A DNA stretch of 61,946 nt from an uncultured Pelagibacteraceae bacterium (GCA_902523495.1 CABYZU010000004.1:1-61946); one strand, 5' to 3'; positions 40,503-51,508 are shown, numbered from the stretch's first letter. Numbers and translations: made by a program. The notes: generated by a model not told the origin, from the sequence alone.

Positions 40503-41723
40503 ATGAGTGAATTTTCTCAAAATGGAGTGATTTCTACCCTTCATGATTTTGGAACAAGGTCAACTAATGAAATTGAAAAAGATTTATTAAAATTTTCAAA
40601 AGAAAGAAAGATGGAGTTAATTTTACCATGTTTGTATTCAGAGTTAGAAGGTTCAGCTTTGCCAAATATAGTGGAAGAGATTAGTAGAACTAAATACTTA
40701 GACCATATTATTGTTGGTCTTGATAAAGCTAACGAGAAACAAGCTAGAAAAGCGTGGAAATTTTTCAAAAAACTTAAAACACCCTTTTCAATTCTCTGGA
40801 ATGATGGTCCTGGATTAAAAAAACTTGATCAAGAATTAAAAAAGAAAGATCTTTCACCCAATGAACTAGGTAAAGGTAGAAATGTTTGGTACTGTATTGG
40901 TATGTCTATAGCAAGAGATACAGCTCGTTCTGTTGCTCTCCATGATTGTGATATAAAAACATATGATAGACGAATGTTGGCAAAACTTTTTTATCCAGTC
41001 GTAAACCCACTTTTTAACTTTGAGTTTTGTAAAGGTTATTACCCAAGAGTAGCGAACGGCAAAATGAACGGTCGTGTTGCAAGATTACTTGTTTTTCCCT
41101 TGTTAACAGCTTTAGAAAAAACTATTGGTAAAAGTGACTATTTAAAATTTATGAAATCATTTAAATATCCTTTAGCTGGCGAATTTTCATTTAGGAGAAA
41201 TGTTTTACCTGAACTTAGAATATCCTCTGATTGGGGCATAGAAGTTGGAATTTTGTCTGAGATGCAAAGAAGTTTTTCTCCACAAAATATTTGTCAGGTT
41301 GATTTAGCTGACACTTACGATCACAAACATCAAGTTTTATCCATTGATGATGAAACAAAAGGTTTATCTAGAATGTCTATAGATATAATAAAAACATTCA
41401 TAAAAAAACTAGCTACTCAAGGTAATTCATTTAGTAGAGAAAAGTTTAGGTCCTTAAAAGCAACTTACTATAGATCTGCACTTGATTTGATTGATATCTA
41501 CAGAAGTGATGCTGACATGAATGGTCTTCAATTTGACTCTCATACAGAGGAAAAAGCTGTAGAGTTATTTGCGGTAAATATCATGAAGGCTGGAGAGGCT
41601 TTTATTCTTAATCCAATGGATACTCCATTTATACCGACTTGGAGCAGAGTAAAAAGTGCCATTCCAAATTTTTTAAAGAAATTAGAAGAAGTCGTAAATG
41701 AAGATAACAAAAAATATAGTTAA
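40503..41723 (+). CDS. glucosyl-3-phosphoglycerate synthase-like glycosyltransferase
   Basis: A 406-residue GT-A glycosyltransferase of the GpgS/GT81 type. It shows LILPCLYSELEG (39-50), GKGRNVWYCIGMSIA (123-137) and the metal-binding ALHDCDI (DCD at 148-150), followed by KGYYPRVANGKMNGRVARLL and a C-terminal EAFILNPMDTPFIPTWSRV. Such enzymes transfer glucose from NDP-glucose to 3-phosphoglycerate. The phosphatase upstream and the GH13 phosphorylase downstream (1-base TAATG overlap) both support this substrate. Mannosylglycerate synthases are the main alternative. Confidence 0.83.
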   Translation: MSEFSQNGVISTLHDFGTRSTNEIEKDLLKFSKERKMELILPCLYSELEGSALPNIVEEISRTKYLDHIIVGLDKANEKQARKAWKFFKKLKTPFSILWNDGPGLKKLDQELKKKDLSPNELGKGRNVWYCIGMSIARDTARSVALHDCDIKTYDRRMLAKLFYPVVNPLFNFEFCKGYYPRVANGKMNGRVARLLVFPLLTALEKTIGKSDYLKFMKSFKYPLAGEFSFRRNVLPELRISSDWGIEVGILSEMQRSFSPQNICQVDLADTYDHKHQVLSIDDETKGLSRMSIDIIKTFIKKLATQGNSFSREKFRSLKATYYRSALDLIDIYRSDADMNGLQFDSHTEEKAVELFAVNIMKAGEAFILNPMDTPFIPTWSRVKSAIPNFLKKLEEVVNEDNKKYS

Positions 41724-43447
41724 TGTTATCACTAGCTGGTCAGAAAAATATAGAAAAAAAACTAAGAAATATTTATAATTTCTTATACTCCAAAAAAAAA
41801 ATTGATCTCTACTCCAAGGAAATAACCAAAGTAATTAATAAATTTAATAAAAAAACCAAAAAAAAGAATAAGCTAATTTCTGAAAAAACCTCAATTGTAA
41901 TTTGCTATGGAGATAGTGTTTTTAACAGTAAAAAGAAATACCAAATAAAATGCTTTCAAAATTTTTTCCACAAAAAACTTAAAAATTATTTTAATACTGT
42001 TCACTTTTTACCATTTTATCCTTCAAGTAGTGACAGTGGTTTTGCTGTAAAGGATCATTATAAAATAGAGAGTAGAATTGGTAAGTGGTCAGATATTTTT
42101 AATTTTGCCAAAAAAAATGATATAATGGCTGATATAGTAATTAATCATTCATCTGCTAGAGGTCTATGGTTTAGAAACTTTTTAAGAGAAAAAAAACCAG
42201 GTAAGGACTATTTTTTATTGGTTAATTCAAAATTTAACGCGTCCAAAGTTATAAGGCCTAGAGATCATGAATTACTAAAAAAAATTAATATCTTTAAAAA
42301 GACAGAATACCTGTGGAGAACTTTCAGTCCTGACCAATTAGACTTAAATTTTAAAAATCCTGCAGTTTTATTACGATTTATTAAGATAATGATAAATCTT
42401 CTAAATCACGGTGTTACAATTTTTAGATTAGATGCAATTGCCTATCTTTGGAAAGAAAATGGAACTAAATGTATTAACTTAAAACAAACGCACGAAATAA
42501 TAAAACTTTTCAGACTGGTTTGTAGTTTTTTAAATGTGAAATCAATATTGGTAACTGAAACAAATTTACCAGAAAAAGAAAATTTAAGTTATTTTGGAAA
42601 CAAAGATGAGGCTAATTGGATTTATAATTTTTCATTATCCCCTTTATTAATTCACGCCTTTTTATATGAAAATAGCTCCTATTTAACTAAATGGAGTAAA
42701 AAATTACCTTCAACTAAACCAGGTAATAATTATCTAAACTTTATAGCTTCACATGATGGTATAGGAATGAGACCAGCTGAGGGAATTCTTAACAAAAAAA
42801 CAATAAAAAATTTACTAAATAGATTAAAAAAAAATGGTTCAAAATTTTCTTATAGAAAAATTAAAAACAAATCTAAAAAAGTTTACGAAGCAAATATTAC
42901 AGTTTTCAATGCTTTAAAAAAGTCAGATTTTGATAAAGAGGGTAAGTTCTATTTTGAAAGATACATTTCAGCTCACGCAATAATGATTTCATTTGAGGGT
43001 GTTCCAGCAATATATTTTAATTCCTTATTTGGCACATCTAATGATGAAGCAAAATATATAATAACTGGAAACAATAGAGATATAAATCGATACCGGTGGA
43101 ATGAGAATGTTATTTTAAACCATCTTAAAAATCCAAAATCTAAACAAAGTTTTTTTTATAAAAATTTAACAAATCTCTTAAATATAAAAATGAGACAGAA
43201 AGCCTTTCACCCAAATGCTTCAAGAAAAACTCTTAATATGGGTCCTAAAATATTTTGTTTTCAAAGAACAAGTATTGATAAAGAACAAACTATAATATGT
43301 ATAACAAATTTATCCTCAAAAACTCATAAGCTGATATTAAATAAAAAATTTATTAGTTGGAAAAATTTGATTGATCAAAAAATTAATATTTTACCTGATA
43401 AAATTATAAAACTTGAACCATTTCAAACTATTTGGCTATCTAATTAA
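41723..43447 (+). CDS. GH13_18 glycoside phosphorylase (glucosylglycerate / sucrose phosphorylase-like)
   Basis: A 574-residue alpha-amylase-superfamily enzyme. The catalytic residues are in place: nucleophile Asp237 in FRLDAIAYLWKENGT, acid/base Glu279 in ILVTETNLP and Asp345 in ASHDGIG. YLWKE.GT.C..L.QTHEI is typical of subfamily 18 phosphorylases, which cleave sucrose, sucrose-6-phosphate, glucosylglycerol or glucosylglycerate with phosphate to give glucose 1-phosphate. In this operon the likely substrate is glucosylglycerate, making the genes a build-and-recycle set. The N-terminal 50 residues are very lysine-rich. It has no signal peptide. Confidence 0.83.
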   Translation: MLSLAGQKNIEKKLRNIYNFLYSKKKIDLYSKEITKVINKFNKKTKKKNKLISEKTSIVICYGDSVFNSKKKYQIKCFQNFFHKKLKNYFNTVHFLPFYPSSSDSGFAVKDHYKIESRIGKWSDIFNFAKKNDIMADIVINHSSARGLWFRNFLREKKPGKDYFLLVNSKFNASKVIRPRDHELLKKINIFKKTEYLWRTFSPDQLDLNFKNPAVLLRFIKIMINLLNHGVTIFRLDAIAYLWKENGTKCINLKQTHEIIKLFRLVCSFLNVKSILVTETNLPEKENLSYFGNKDEANWIYNFSLSPLLIHAFLYENSSYLTKWSKKLPSTKPGNNYLNFIASHDGIGMRPAEGILNKKTIKNLLNRLKKNGSKFSYRKIKNKSKKVYEANITVFNALKKSDFDKEGKFYFERYISAHAIMISFEGVPAIYFNSLFGTSNDEAKYIITGNNRDINRYRWNENVILNHLKNPKSKQSFFYKNLTNLLNIKMRQKAFHPNASRKTLNMGPKIFCFQRTSIDKEQTIICITNLSSKTHKLILNKKFISWKNLIDQKINILPDKIIKLEPFQTIWLSN

Positions 43448-43841
43448 TCAATGCTTTTTTCAAAAATTTTTGATCAAGTTTACAATCTAAATAACCTCTT
43501 TTGATAACATTTAGGTATCTTTCAGTAGGGAATCTGAAAGGCGTTTTTTTTACCATTGTATACGTCATTACTTTTTTTCCTTCGAAGATAAAATAAAACT
43601 TTTTATAAAGTATTGGAAAATCCTCGTAAACATCCAATTTTTTTTCATCACTTCTAGATATTTCAAATAATCCACCAGGCACAATAGAATTTTTATTTGG
43701 CTCGATATCTGCAGCTCGGTATTGACTTCTAAAGGTTAACCGAAAATTTTTTAAATTGATCTTTTTTAGAAAAATACTGTCTTTACATCTTTTTTTCATT
43801 TGAAAATGATGAAGATTACTACCGTAAGCAAAGTAGAGCAT
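43440..43841 (-). CDS. gamma-glutamylcyclotransferase-like (GGCT/AIG2 fold) protein
   Basis: A 133-residue protein with the GGCT-fold signature MLYFAYGSNLHHFQMKKR (YGSN substrate loop, residues 6-9) and VYEDFPILY, whose Glu fits the catalytic position. The fold typically releases 5-oxoproline from gamma-glutamyl compounds; the exact substrate is unknown. It overlaps the end of the convergent GH13 gene by 8 bases and abuts cinA by its start. Confidence 0.8.
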   Translation of the reverse strand: MLYFAYGSNLHHFQMKKRCKDSIFLKKINLKNFRLTFRSQYRAADIEPNKNSIVPGGLFEISRSDEKKLDVYEDFPILYKKFYFIFEGKKVMTYTMVKKTPFRFPTERYLNVIKRGYLDCKLDQKFLKKALIN

Positions 43842-44591
43842 TTATCGTTCTACAATTTCAATATTTTTTTCTTTTACAAATTTTAAAACTTGAGAAATAC
43901 AATTATCAATTTTAGATTGATTTTCCGATCGTAAAACTATTGAAACACCTAATTTACCAGCATGAAAGAATGGGTAACTTCCTATCTCCACATCGCCATT
44001 TTGATCTTGAACTTTTGTTAATGAATTTGCAATTTCACTTTCGACTGTTTTTAAACTTATAGTATGACTTATAACAGGTTCGCCCCCCACTATCTTATTT
44101 TTTAAACTTCCAAGCATAGATTTTAAAATCGAGGGAACCCCTGGAAGACAGAAAACATTTTCTACACTAAAACCTGGGGCTCCACTAGTAGGATTTAAAA
44201 TGAGATTTGCATTTTCTGGCATCATTGCCATTTTTTGTCTGCCCTCATTGAATTCTCCTGGATTGTAATATGTCTCTAAAATTTTGAATGCCTCTCTATG
44301 TTTTTCGTATTTTAAACCAAAGGCTTTTGAAACTGACTGTGCAGTAATATCGTCATGCGTTGGGCCTATACCACCAGTTGTAAAAACATAATTATTTTCT
44401 TCTCTGAGAATATTAAGTGTATCAACTATAGTTTTTTCTATATCTGGAATAACTCTCACCTCTTTAACTATAACTCCAATTGAGTTAAGCCAAGTTGCTA
44501 ATGTACTTGTATTCGTGTCTTGTGTTCTTCCAGAAAGAATTTCATTACCGATGATCAATATTGCTGCATTAACTTTTGTGCTTTTTTTCAT
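43842..44591 (-). CDS. CinA-like molybdopterin-binding-domain protein
   Basis: A 249-residue CinA N-terminal-type protein (COG1058) with NAAILIIGNEILSGRTQDTN, FTTGGIGPTHDDITAQSVSKAFG and GAPGFSVENVFCLPGVPSILK. The C-terminal nicotinamide mononucleotide amidase domain found in full-length CinA (about 410 residues) is absent. The remaining domain is implicated in ADP-ribose pyrophosphatase activity. It starts opposite sfsA with a 21-base gap and ends next to the GGCT-like gene. Confidence 0.87.
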   Translation of the reverse strand: MKKSTKVNAAILIIGNEILSGRTQDTNTSTLATWLNSIGVIVKEVRVIPDIEKTIVDTLNILREENNYVFTTGGIGPTHDDITAQSVSKAFGLKYEKHREAFKILETYYNPGEFNEGRQKMAMMPENANLILNPTSGAPGFSVENVFCLPGVPSILKSMLGSLKNKIVGGEPVISHTISLKTVESEIANSLTKVQDQNGDVEIGSYPFFHAGKLGVSIVLRSENQSKIDNCISQVLKFVKEKNIEIVER

Positions 44592-44612
44592 TTATATATA
44601 TATAATTTGAAT

Positions 44613-45311
44613 ATGAAATTTACCAAGTCTTTAATAAAAGGCAAATTAATCAGAAGATATAAACGTTTTTTTGTAGATGTAAAAATAAATACAAATATTG
44701 TTACCGCACATTGTCCAAATACTGGTTCTATGAAAGGCTTACTTGAGGAAGGAAATGAAGTTTACCTTCACAAAAATGATAATCCCAAAAGAAAGTTAAA
44801 ATATGGACTCGAAATAATTAGAGCTAACAAAAAATTAGTTGGGGTAAATACTCATTTAGCAAATAAAATAGTAAATCACGGATTAGAAAACAATTTAATA
44901 TCTGAACTTAAAAATAGTGATACAATTAAGTCTGAAGTTTTTTTCGACAAAGAGACAAGATTTGATTTTTTGTTAGAGAAGAATAATCAAAAGATTTTTG
45001 TAGAGGTTAAAAATGTCACTCTTTTTAGAGATAAAGAAACTGCTGAATTTCCTGATGCAATTACTTCAAGAGGATCAAAACATTTACTTACCCTTATTGA
45101 TGCCATAAAAAAAGGTTATAAATCATATTTATTTTTTCTAGTTCAGGTCCAAAATATGAAAAAATTTAAAATAGCAAGAGACATTGATAATGAATATTAT
45201 AATAATTATTTGATTGCGAAAAATAGCGGTGTAAATTTTTTGGCTTATAGATGTAAAATAAGTTTAAAAGAGATTTTAATAGAAAAAAAAATAAAAATTA
45301 TTGATGAGTGA
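44613..45311 (+). CDS. sfsA: sugar fermentation stimulation protein SfsA
   Basis: A 232-residue SfsA: MKFTKSLIKGKLIRRYKRFF, AHCPNTGSMKGLLEEGNEV, the nuclease-like core EVKNVTLFRDKETAEFPDA and TSRGSKHLLTLIDAIKKGY. The ATG at 44613 is chosen because the 31 codons before it would overlap the divergent cinA and show no SfsA similarity. SfsA proteins have a restriction-nuclease-like fold and bind DNA; their role is not settled. The last 8 bases overlap map. Confidence 0.92.
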   Translation: MKFTKSLIKGKLIRRYKRFFVDVKINTNIVTAHCPNTGSMKGLLEEGNEVYLHKNDNPKRKLKYGLEIIRANKKLVGVNTHLANKIVNHGLENNLISELKNSDTIKSEVFFDKETRFDFLLEKNNQKIFVEVKNVTLFRDKETAEFPDAITSRGSKHLLTLIDAIKKGYKSYLFFLVQVQNMKKFKIARDIDNEYYNNYLIAKNSGVNFLAYRCKISLKEILIEKKIKIIDE

Positions 45312-46077
45312 TTATTCAGAAAAATTCGAAAAAATGAGGATAGCTGGAAAGCTAGCTGCTCAAACTTTAGATATGCTTGCTGATAATATTAAAGAAGGTA
45401 TATCCACCGCTTATATTGATAAACTTGGATATGAATTTATACGTGACAATGGTGGTTATTCCGCACCATTATACTATAGAGGTTTCAGTAAATCTTTATG
45501 CACTTCTCTTAATCACGTTGTTTGTCATGGTATTCCTTCAGATCAAAAAATTTTAGAAAATGGAGATGCTGTCAATGTTGATGTCACCGCTATTATAAAT
45601 GAACATTATGGCGATACCAGCAGAATGTTTTGTATCGGAAACACTCCAATTAAATTAAATAATTTAATTAATGCTACTTACGAGTCAATGATGAAAGCAA
45701 TTAAAATTTTAAAACCCGGAATTAAACTTGGAGATATTGGTTACGAAATCCAATCTTACATTGAAGAAAAAGGTTTTTCAGTTGTTAGAGATTTTTGTGG
45801 ACATGGAATTAGTAACACATTTCATGAGCCACCAAATATTCTTCATTATGGCACTAAAAATAGTGGAATTGAAATAAAACCAGGGATGACATTTACAATT
45901 GAGCCTATGATTAATTCGGGAAAATTTCATACAAAATTACTCAACGATGGATGGACTGCAGTTACTAAAGATAAATCTTTATCAGCACAATTTGAGCATA
46001 CCGTAGGAATAACAGAAAATGGTTATGAAATCTTTACAGAATCTGTTAAAGGTTATTCAAAGCCTCCTTACTTATAA
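45304..46077 (+). CDS. map: methionine aminopeptidase, type I
   Basis: A 257-residue MetAP. The metal ligands are in order: Asp in VDVTAIINEHYGDTSRMF (two Asp), His in GHGISNTFHEPPN, Glu in TIEPMIN and Glu in QFEHTVGIT; the substrate-side HGIPS is also present. It trims the initiator methionine. The ATG at 45304 is chosen over a TTG one codon earlier; both lie inside sfsA. It begins the string leading to the purine genes, 3 bases upstream of purB. Confidence 0.95.
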   Translation: MSDYSEKFEKMRIAGKLAAQTLDMLADNIKEGISTAYIDKLGYEFIRDNGGYSAPLYYRGFSKSLCTSLNHVVCHGIPSDQKILENGDAVNVDVTAIINEHYGDTSRMFCIGNTPIKLNNLINATYESMMKAIKILKPGIKLGDIGYEIQSYIEEKGFSVVRDFCGHGISNTFHEPPNILHYGTKNSGIEIKPGMTFTIEPMINSGKFHTKLLNDGWTAVTKDKSLSAQFEHTVGITENGYEIFTESVKGYSKPPYL

Positions 46078-46080
46078 TTA

Positions 46081-47373
46081 ATGATTAAAAGATACTCGCG
46101 AAAAGAATTAACTGATATTTGGTCTGAGGAAAATAAATATAAAATTTGGTTGGACGTCGAGATTGCAGCAGCCCAAGCAATGGAAAAATTTGGTCAAATT
46201 CCGAAAGGTGTCTCCTCAATTGTAAGAAAAAAAGCCAAAATAAATGTAAAAAGAATTCATCAAATTGAAAGTCAAGTTAAACACGATGTAATTGCTTTCT
46301 TAACTTCAATAACTGAAAAATCAGGTGTGAAAGCAAAATATCTTCATCTTGGTATGACTTCATCTGATGTGCTGGATACAAGTTTTAATATTCAGCTTGT
46401 TCAATCAGGTAAAATTATTTTAAAAGATTTAGATAAAATTTTAATAGTTCTGAAAAAGCAAGCAATAAAATATAAATTCACACCTTGTATGGGTCGTAGT
46501 CACGGAATACATGCTGAGCCAATTACATTTGGTTTAAAATTAGCTTCTTATTATGCAGAATTTAAGAGAAATAGAAAAAGATTAGTTGATGCAATCAATG
46601 AAATTTCTACATGCTCAATATCAGGAGCAGTTGGAACATTCGCGAATGTAAGTCCTAAAGTAGAAAAATACGTAGCAAAAAAATTAGGTTTAAGAGCGGA
46701 GCCTATTTCAACTCAGGTAATACCAAGAGATAGACATGCTTTTTATTTTTCAATTTTAGGAATAATAGCTGGATCTATTGAAAGAGTTGCAATTGAAATA
46801 AGGCATTTACAAAGATCTGAGGTTTATGAATTACAAGAATATTTTTCAAAAAATCAAAAAGGTTCCTCTGCAATGCCACACAAAAAAAATCCAATTTTAA
46901 GTGAAAATCTAACAGGTCTAGCAAGGATGGTCAGAAGTTCTGTAATCCCAGCACTTGAAAACATAGCCCTATGGCATGAAAGAGATATTTCTCATTCAAG
47001 TGTTGAGAGAAATATTGGACCTGATGCTAATATTACAACAGATTTTGCTCTAGTTAGATTAACAAATATTATAGAAAATATGATTGTTTATCCAAAGAGG
47101 ATGTTAGAAAATTTAAGTTTGACCAAAGGAATAATCTTCTCACAAGAGTTGATGCTTGAACTAACTAAAACTGGCTTAAGTAGAGAAAAATCATACAAAA
47201 TGGTTCAAAGTTACGCAAAAAAATGTTTTGCTGATGATTTAGATTTGTTTAATGTCATTCAGTCTGATAAATATATTATGAGCAAAATTCCAATTAATAA
47301 ATTAAAATCTATTTTCAATTATTCTAAACATTTTAAAAATGTGAATTTAATTTTTAGAAGAGTATTTAATTAA
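46081..47373 (+). CDS. purB: adenylosuccinate lyase
   Basis: A 430-residue fumarase/aspartase-superfamily lyase: [25 protein letters not shown] with the catalytic His, and the signature [17 protein letters not shown] with the flexible-loop Ser. It acts twice in purine synthesis, on SAICAR and on adenylosuccinate. One-base TAATG overlap with purC. Confidence 0.97.
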   Translation: MIKRYSRKELTDIWSEENKYKIWLDVEIAAAQAMEKFGQIPKGVSSIVRKKAKINVKRIHQIESQVKHDVIAFLTSITEKSGVKAKYLHLGMTSSDVLDTSFNIQLVQSGKIILKDLDKILIVLKKQAIKYKFTPCMGRSHGIHAEPITFGLKLASYYAEFKRNRKRLVDAINEISTCSISGAVGTFANVSPKVEKYVAKKLGLRAEPISTQVIPRDRHAFYFSILGIIAGSIERVAIEIRHLQRSEVYELQEYFSKNQKGSSAMPHKKNPILSENLTGLARMVRSSVIPALENIALWHERDISHSSVERNIGPDANITTDFALVRLTNIIENMIVYPKRMLENLSLTKGIIFSQELMLELTKTGLSREKSYKMVQSYAKKCFADDLDLFNVIQSDKYIMSKIPINKLKSIFNYSKHFKNVNLIFRRVFN

Positions 47374-48158
47374 TGAAAAAAGGTAAAAAAATTTATGAGG
47401 GTAAAGCTAAAATTATTTATTCTACAAGTGACAAAAATTTAGTCATTCAATATTTTAAAGATGATGCTACTGCTTTTAACAATAAAAAAAAAACTACTAT
47501 TGAAGGTAAAGGGGTTTTAAATAATAGAATTTCTGAACATATTCTCTCAAATTTATCACAAATTGGAATCAAAAATCATTTAGTTAAAAGGCTGAATATG
47601 AGAGAACAGGTAATAAAATTTGTTGAAATTATTCCAATTGAATTTATTGTTAGAAATGTTGCAACTGGTTCACTAACGAAAAGACTTGGGATAGAAGATG
47701 GAACTGTCTTAAAAGAGCCCTTAATAGAATATTGTTTAAAAGACGATAAACTTGGAGATCCTCTAATTGCTGAAGAACATATTTACGCTTTTGAGTGGGC
47801 AAATAAAAAAGAAATTGAAAAAGTAAAAAAAATGATTTTTAGAATAAATGATTTCATGATTGGAATGTTTAGGGGCATAGGAATTAAATTGATTGATTTT
47901 AAATTGGAATTTGGAAGATTAAAAATTAATGGAAAAAATGAGGTAATTCTTGCCGATGAAATTAGCCCAGACACCTGCAGATTGTGGGATTCCATTACTG
48001 ATAAAAAATTAGATAAAGACCGATTTAGAAAAGATCTTGGAGATTTAATTCCAGCTTATACTGAAGTTGCAAAAAGATTGGGTATTCTCCACGAACAGTC
48101 AAATGTGTCAGCAGTAAATGTTACAAAATTATCATCAGTGAAAAAAAAGAGTAAATGA
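47373..48158 (+). CDS. purC: SAICAR synthase (phosphoribosylaminoimidazole-succinocarboxamide synthase)
   Basis: A 261-residue Pur[35 protein letters not shown] and [11 protein letters not shown] near the C-terminus. It joins aspartate to CAIR using ATP. The last 20 residues ([12 protein letters not shown]) are a poorly conserved tail. It overlaps purS by 4 bases. Confidence 0.97.
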   Translation: MKKGKKIYEGKAKIIYSTSDKNLVIQYFKDDATAFNNKKKTTIEGKGVLNNRISEHILSNLSQIGIKNHLVKRLNMREQVIKFVEIIPIEFIVRNVATGSLTKRLGIEDGTVLKEPLIEYCLKDDKLGDPLIAEEHIYAFEWANKKEIEKVKKMIFRINDFMIGMFRGIGIKLIDFKLEFGRLKINGKNEVILADEISPDTCRLWDSITDKKLDKDRFRKDLGDLIPAYTEVAKRLGILHEQSNVSAVNVTKLSSVKKKSK

Positions 48159-48397
48159 AAATTTCAGCAATAATAACTCTTAAAAAAGATGTTTTAGACC
48201 CACAAGGTAAAGTGATTCATCAGACATTAGATGGAATGGGATTTAAGGATGTAAGCGAAGTCAGACAAGGTAAATATTTTGAGATTGATGTAAAAGAGAA
48301 TGATCCTAATAAAGCTAAAGGAATGGTCGAGGATATGTGTAAAAAACTTTTAGCTAATCTTGTGATTGAAAATTATAAAATTATTGAGACACAATAA
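48155..48397 (+). CDS. purS: phosphoribosylformylglycinamidine synthase subunit PurS
   Basis: An 80-residue PurS with [18 protein letters not shown] and [14 protein letters not shown]. With PurQ and small-type PurL it forms the FGAM synthase complex; the purS-purQ-purL order is the expected one. ATGA overlap with purC and 3 bases before purQ. Confidence 0.96.
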   Translation: MKISAIITLKKDVLDPQGKVIHQTLDGMGFKDVSEVRQGKYFEIDVKENDPNKAKGMVEDMCKKLLANLVIENYKIIETQ

Positions 48398-48400
48398 TTA

Positions 48401-49084
48401 ATGAAATCATCTGTAATAACCTTCCCTGGTTCAAATTGTGATAGAGATATGGACGTTGCGCTAAAAAAGTTTGGTTTTAGGAATAAAATGGTTTGGCATA
48501 ATGATATTGAATTACCAAAAAGTGATTTAGTTGTCCTACCTGGTGGTTTTTCTTATGGCGACTATCTTAGGTGTGGAAGTATGGCATCTAAATCTAAAAT
48601 TATGCAATCTGTAATAAATTTTGCAAAATCAGGCGGGTTAGTTATGGGTGTCTGTAACGGTTTTCAAATTTTAGTTGAGACAGGTTTGGTACCTGGGGTT
48701 TTATTAAGAAATAAATATTTAGAATTTATTTGTAAAAATGTATTCATTAAAATAGAAAATAAAGATAACCCTTATTTTAAGAATTTGGAAAAAGATATTT
48801 TTGAGTTTCATATAGCTCATAATGAGGGAAATTATTTTTGTACCAAAGATCAACTTAAAGAAATTGAAGATAACAACCAAGTTGCAATTTACTATTGTAA
48901 TAATCAAGGTAAAACAGAGGAAGAATTTAATCCAAATGGTTCGATAAAAAATATTGCCGGAATTTTTAATAAAGAAAAAAATGTCTTAGGAATGATGCCT
49001 CATCCAGAGAGAATGATTGATAAAAGTTTATCTGGAGAAGATGGATCTTTATTTTTCAAAAACTTAATCAAAAATATTAAATAA
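48401..49084 (+). CDS. purQ: phosphoribosylformylglycinamidine synthase glutaminase PurQ
   Basis: A 227-residue class I glutamine amidotransferase: [28 protein letters not shown] and the nucleophile Cys85 in [11 protein letters not shown], with the His/Glu pair in MMPHPERM. It supplies ammonia to PurL. One-base TAATG overlap with purL. Confidence 0.97.
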   Translation: MKSSVITFPGSNCDRDMDVALKKFGFRNKMVWHNDIELPKSDLVVLPGGFSYGDYLRCGSMASKSKIMQSVINFAKSGGLVMGVCNGFQILVETGLVPGVLLRNKYLEFICKNVFIKIENKDNPYFKNLEKDIFEFHIAHNEGNYFCTKDQLKEIEDNNQVAIYYCNNQGKTEEEFNPNGSIKNIAGIFNKEKNVLGMMPHPERMIDKSLSGEDGSLFFKNLIKNIK

Positions 49085-51273
49085 TGCTTGTTAACGAAAA
49101 AATCGCAATAGAACACGGACTTAAGCCAGATGAATATAAGAAAATATGTAAACTTTTAAAAAGGACACCCAATTTAACAGAGCTAGGTATTTTTTCAGCA
49201 ATGTGGAATGAACATTGTTCTTATAAATCTTCCCGACTTCATTTAAAAAAATTACCTACTACAGGAAAAAAAGTTATTCAAGGACCTGGTGAAAATGCTG
49301 GCGTAATTGATATTGAAGATGGCGATGCAATAGTATTTAAAATTGAAAGCCATAATCATCCATCTTTTATTGAGCCCTATCAAGGGGCTGCAACTGGTGT
49401 AGGTGGAATCATGAGAGATGTTTTTACGATGGGTGCGAGGCCAATTGCTAATTTAAATTCAATACATTTTGGATCTACACAACACAAAAAAACAAAAAAT
49501 CTTTTAAGAGGAGTTGTTCATGGGATTGGTGGTTATGGCAATTGTATGGGTGTGCCTACAATTGCAGGACAAACTTCTTTTGATAGATCATATAATGGAA
49601 ATATTTTAGTTAATGCGATGACTTTGGGTCTGGTAAAAAAAAATAAAATATTTTACTCAAAAGCCACAGGTTTAAATAAACCATTAATCTATGTTGGTTC
49701 AAAAACTGGAAGAGATGGAATTCATGGAGCAAGCATGGCCTCAGCAAGTTTTGATGACAAAATAGAGGAAAAAAAACCTACTGTTCAAGTTGGAGATCCT
49801 TTTACCGAAAAACTTCTTTTAGAAGCTTGTTTAGAATTAATGGCTGGGGACTCTATCATCGCAATTCAAGATATGGGGGCTGCTGGTCTCACATCATCAA
49901 GTATAGAGATGGCGTCTAAGGGAAATTTGGGTATAGAAATTAATTTGAACAAAGTTCCATGCAGAGAAACAAAAATGACACCCTATGAAATCATGTTGTC
50001 CGAAAGTCAAGAAAGAATGTTGATTGTTTTGGAAAATGGTAAAGAAGAATTAGCAAAAAAAATATTTGATAAATGGAATTTAGATTTTGCTATTATTGGA
50101 AAAACAACAAACACAAAAAATATTGAATTATTTTTTGACAAAGAATTAATGGCTAAAATACCTGTAAATATTTTGGTTGAGAATTCTCCAATGTACGATC
50201 GAAAATGGAAAAAGTCCAAGTTACCAAAAAAAATAAAACTTGATAAAAAAAAGATAAATAATTTAAAAATTAAAGATACATTAAAAAAAATATTATCTAG
50301 TCCCAATGTTTGTAGTAAAGAGTGGATTTGGCAACAATACGATCATACTGTAATGGGTGATACAATACAAAAACCTGGAGGTGATGCTGGAGTAGTTAGA
50401 GTACATGGTTCTGATAAAGCTGTGGCTGCAACTGTTGACTCCTCAGCAACATACTGCTGGGCTCATCCATTAACAGGTGGAAAACAAGTAGTATGTGAAA
50501 CTTGGAGAAATTTAATTTCTGTTGGTGCTAAACCCGTTGCGATAACAAATTGTCTAAATTTTGGAAGTCCTGAGAAAAAAGAAAGTATGGGCGAATTTGT
50601 AGAATGTGTTCAGGGTATTGGTGAGGCATGTAAGTATTTAGAATATCCTGTAGTTTCAGGAAATGTATCTTTTTACAATCAAACAAAAGAAATTGGCATT
50701 AAACCAACACCCTCAATAGGTGGGGTTGGTTTAATTAAAAATTACAAAAAGATGATAACTATGGACTTTAAGAAAACTGACAACTTAGTTTTGGTTTTAG
50801 GTAAAACCGAGGGTCATATTGATCAAAGTTTGCTTTCGAGAATAATATTAAATGAAAAAAATGGACCTCCTCCGGAAGTAAATTTATTTAATGAAAAAAA
50901 TAATGGTGAAACTTTATTAAACCTTGTTGAAAAAAATTTTATTAAAAGTGCTCATGATGTATCTTTAGGAGGAATTATAACTGCAATTAGTAAAATGTGT
51001 ATTAAAGGTAATAAAGGCATTGAATTAAAGACCCCTAAATCGTTGATTAATGAGATTGAATATTTTTTTGCAGAAGATCAGGGTAGATATATAGTTGAAA
51101 TCAGTTCAGAGGATTTGAACAATGTAATTAAAATTTTGGATAAAAATTCAGTCCATTATGATCATATAGGCAAAATAATAGATAAAGATATGATAATTAA
51201 TCAAAAGACGAAAGTAACAATTGACGAATTAAAATCTTATAATAGTAATTGGCTTAAGGACTATATGGTTTAA
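49084..51273 (+). CDS. purL: phosphoribosylformylglycinamidine synthase subunit PurL
   Basis: A 729-residue small-type Pur[16 protein letters not shown], the ATP-site [19 protein letters not shown] and GVGLI loops, and a second domain with GGDAGVVRV and PSIGGVGLI. It makes FGAM from FGAR with ammonia passed by PurQ. It is the last purine gene here, 4 bases before bolA. Confidence 0.98.
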   Translation: MLVNEKIAIEHGLKPDEYKKICKLLKRTPNLTELGIFSAMWNEHCSYKSSRLHLKKLPTTGKKVIQGPGENAGVIDIEDGDAIVFKIESHNHPSFIEPYQGAATGVGGIMRDVFTMGARPIANLNSIHFGSTQHKKTKNLLRGVVHGIGGYGNCMGVPTIAGQTSFDRSYNGNILVNAMTLGLVKKNKIFYSKATGLNKPLIYVGSKTGRDGIHGASMASASFDDKIEEKKPTVQVGDPFTEKLLLEACLELMAGDSIIAIQDMGAAGLTSSSIEMASKGNLGIEINLNKVPCRETKMTPYEIMLSESQERMLIVLENGKEELAKKIFDKWNLDFAIIGKTTNTKNIELFFDKELMAKIPVNILVENSPMYDRKWKKSKLPKKIKLDKKKINNLKIKDTLKKILSSPNVCSKEWIWQQYDHTVMGDTIQKPGGDAGVVRVHGSDKAVAATVDSSATYCWAHPLTGGKQVVCETWRNLISVGAKPVAITNCLNFGSPEKKESMGEFVECVQGIGEACKYLEYPVVSGNVSFYNQTKEIGIKPTPSIGGVGLIKNYKKMITMDFKKTDNLVLVLGKTEGHIDQSLLSRIILNEKNGPPPEVNLFNEKNNGETLLNLVEKNFIKSAHDVSLGGIITAISKMCIKGNKGIELKTPKSLINEIEYFFAEDQGRYIVEISSEDLNNVIKILDKNSVHYDHIGKIIDKDMIINQKTKVTIDELKSYNSNWLKDYMV

Positions 51274-51277
51274 TTTT

Positions 51278-51508
51278 ATGGCAATGGATTTAAAAGAAAT
51301 AGAGAATTACATTAAAGAAGCTATGCCTGATGCAGTAGTTGAGATACAAGACCTTGCTGGTGATGGGAATCATTACTCTGCTACAGTAATGTCTTCACAG
51401 TTTGCAGGAAAAAGTAAAATAGAGCAGCATAAAATGGTTTATAATTCATTAAAGGGTAAAATGGGAAATGAGTTACATGCGCTCGCTATTAAAACAAAGG
51501 AACAATAA
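51278..51508 (+). CDS. BolA family protein
   Basis: A 76-residue BolA-type KH-like protein: IENYIKEAMPDAVVEIQDLA, GDGNHYSATVMSSQFAGKS with the conserved His, and MVYNSLKGKMGNELHALAI. BolA-like proteins form [2Fe-2S]-bridged pairs with monothiol glutaredoxins, and grxD follows with a one-base overlap. A second in-frame ATG two codons later is possible. Confidence 0.93.
   Translation: MAMDLKEIENYIKEAMPDAVVEIQDLAGDGNHYSATVMSSQFAGKSKIEQHKMVYNSLKGKMGNELHALAIKTKEQ

Noticed and set aside
44520..44612. An upstream start for sfsA 31 codons earlier
   Set aside because: It would overlap the divergent cinA-like gene and adds Cys/Phe-rich sequence unlike SfsA.
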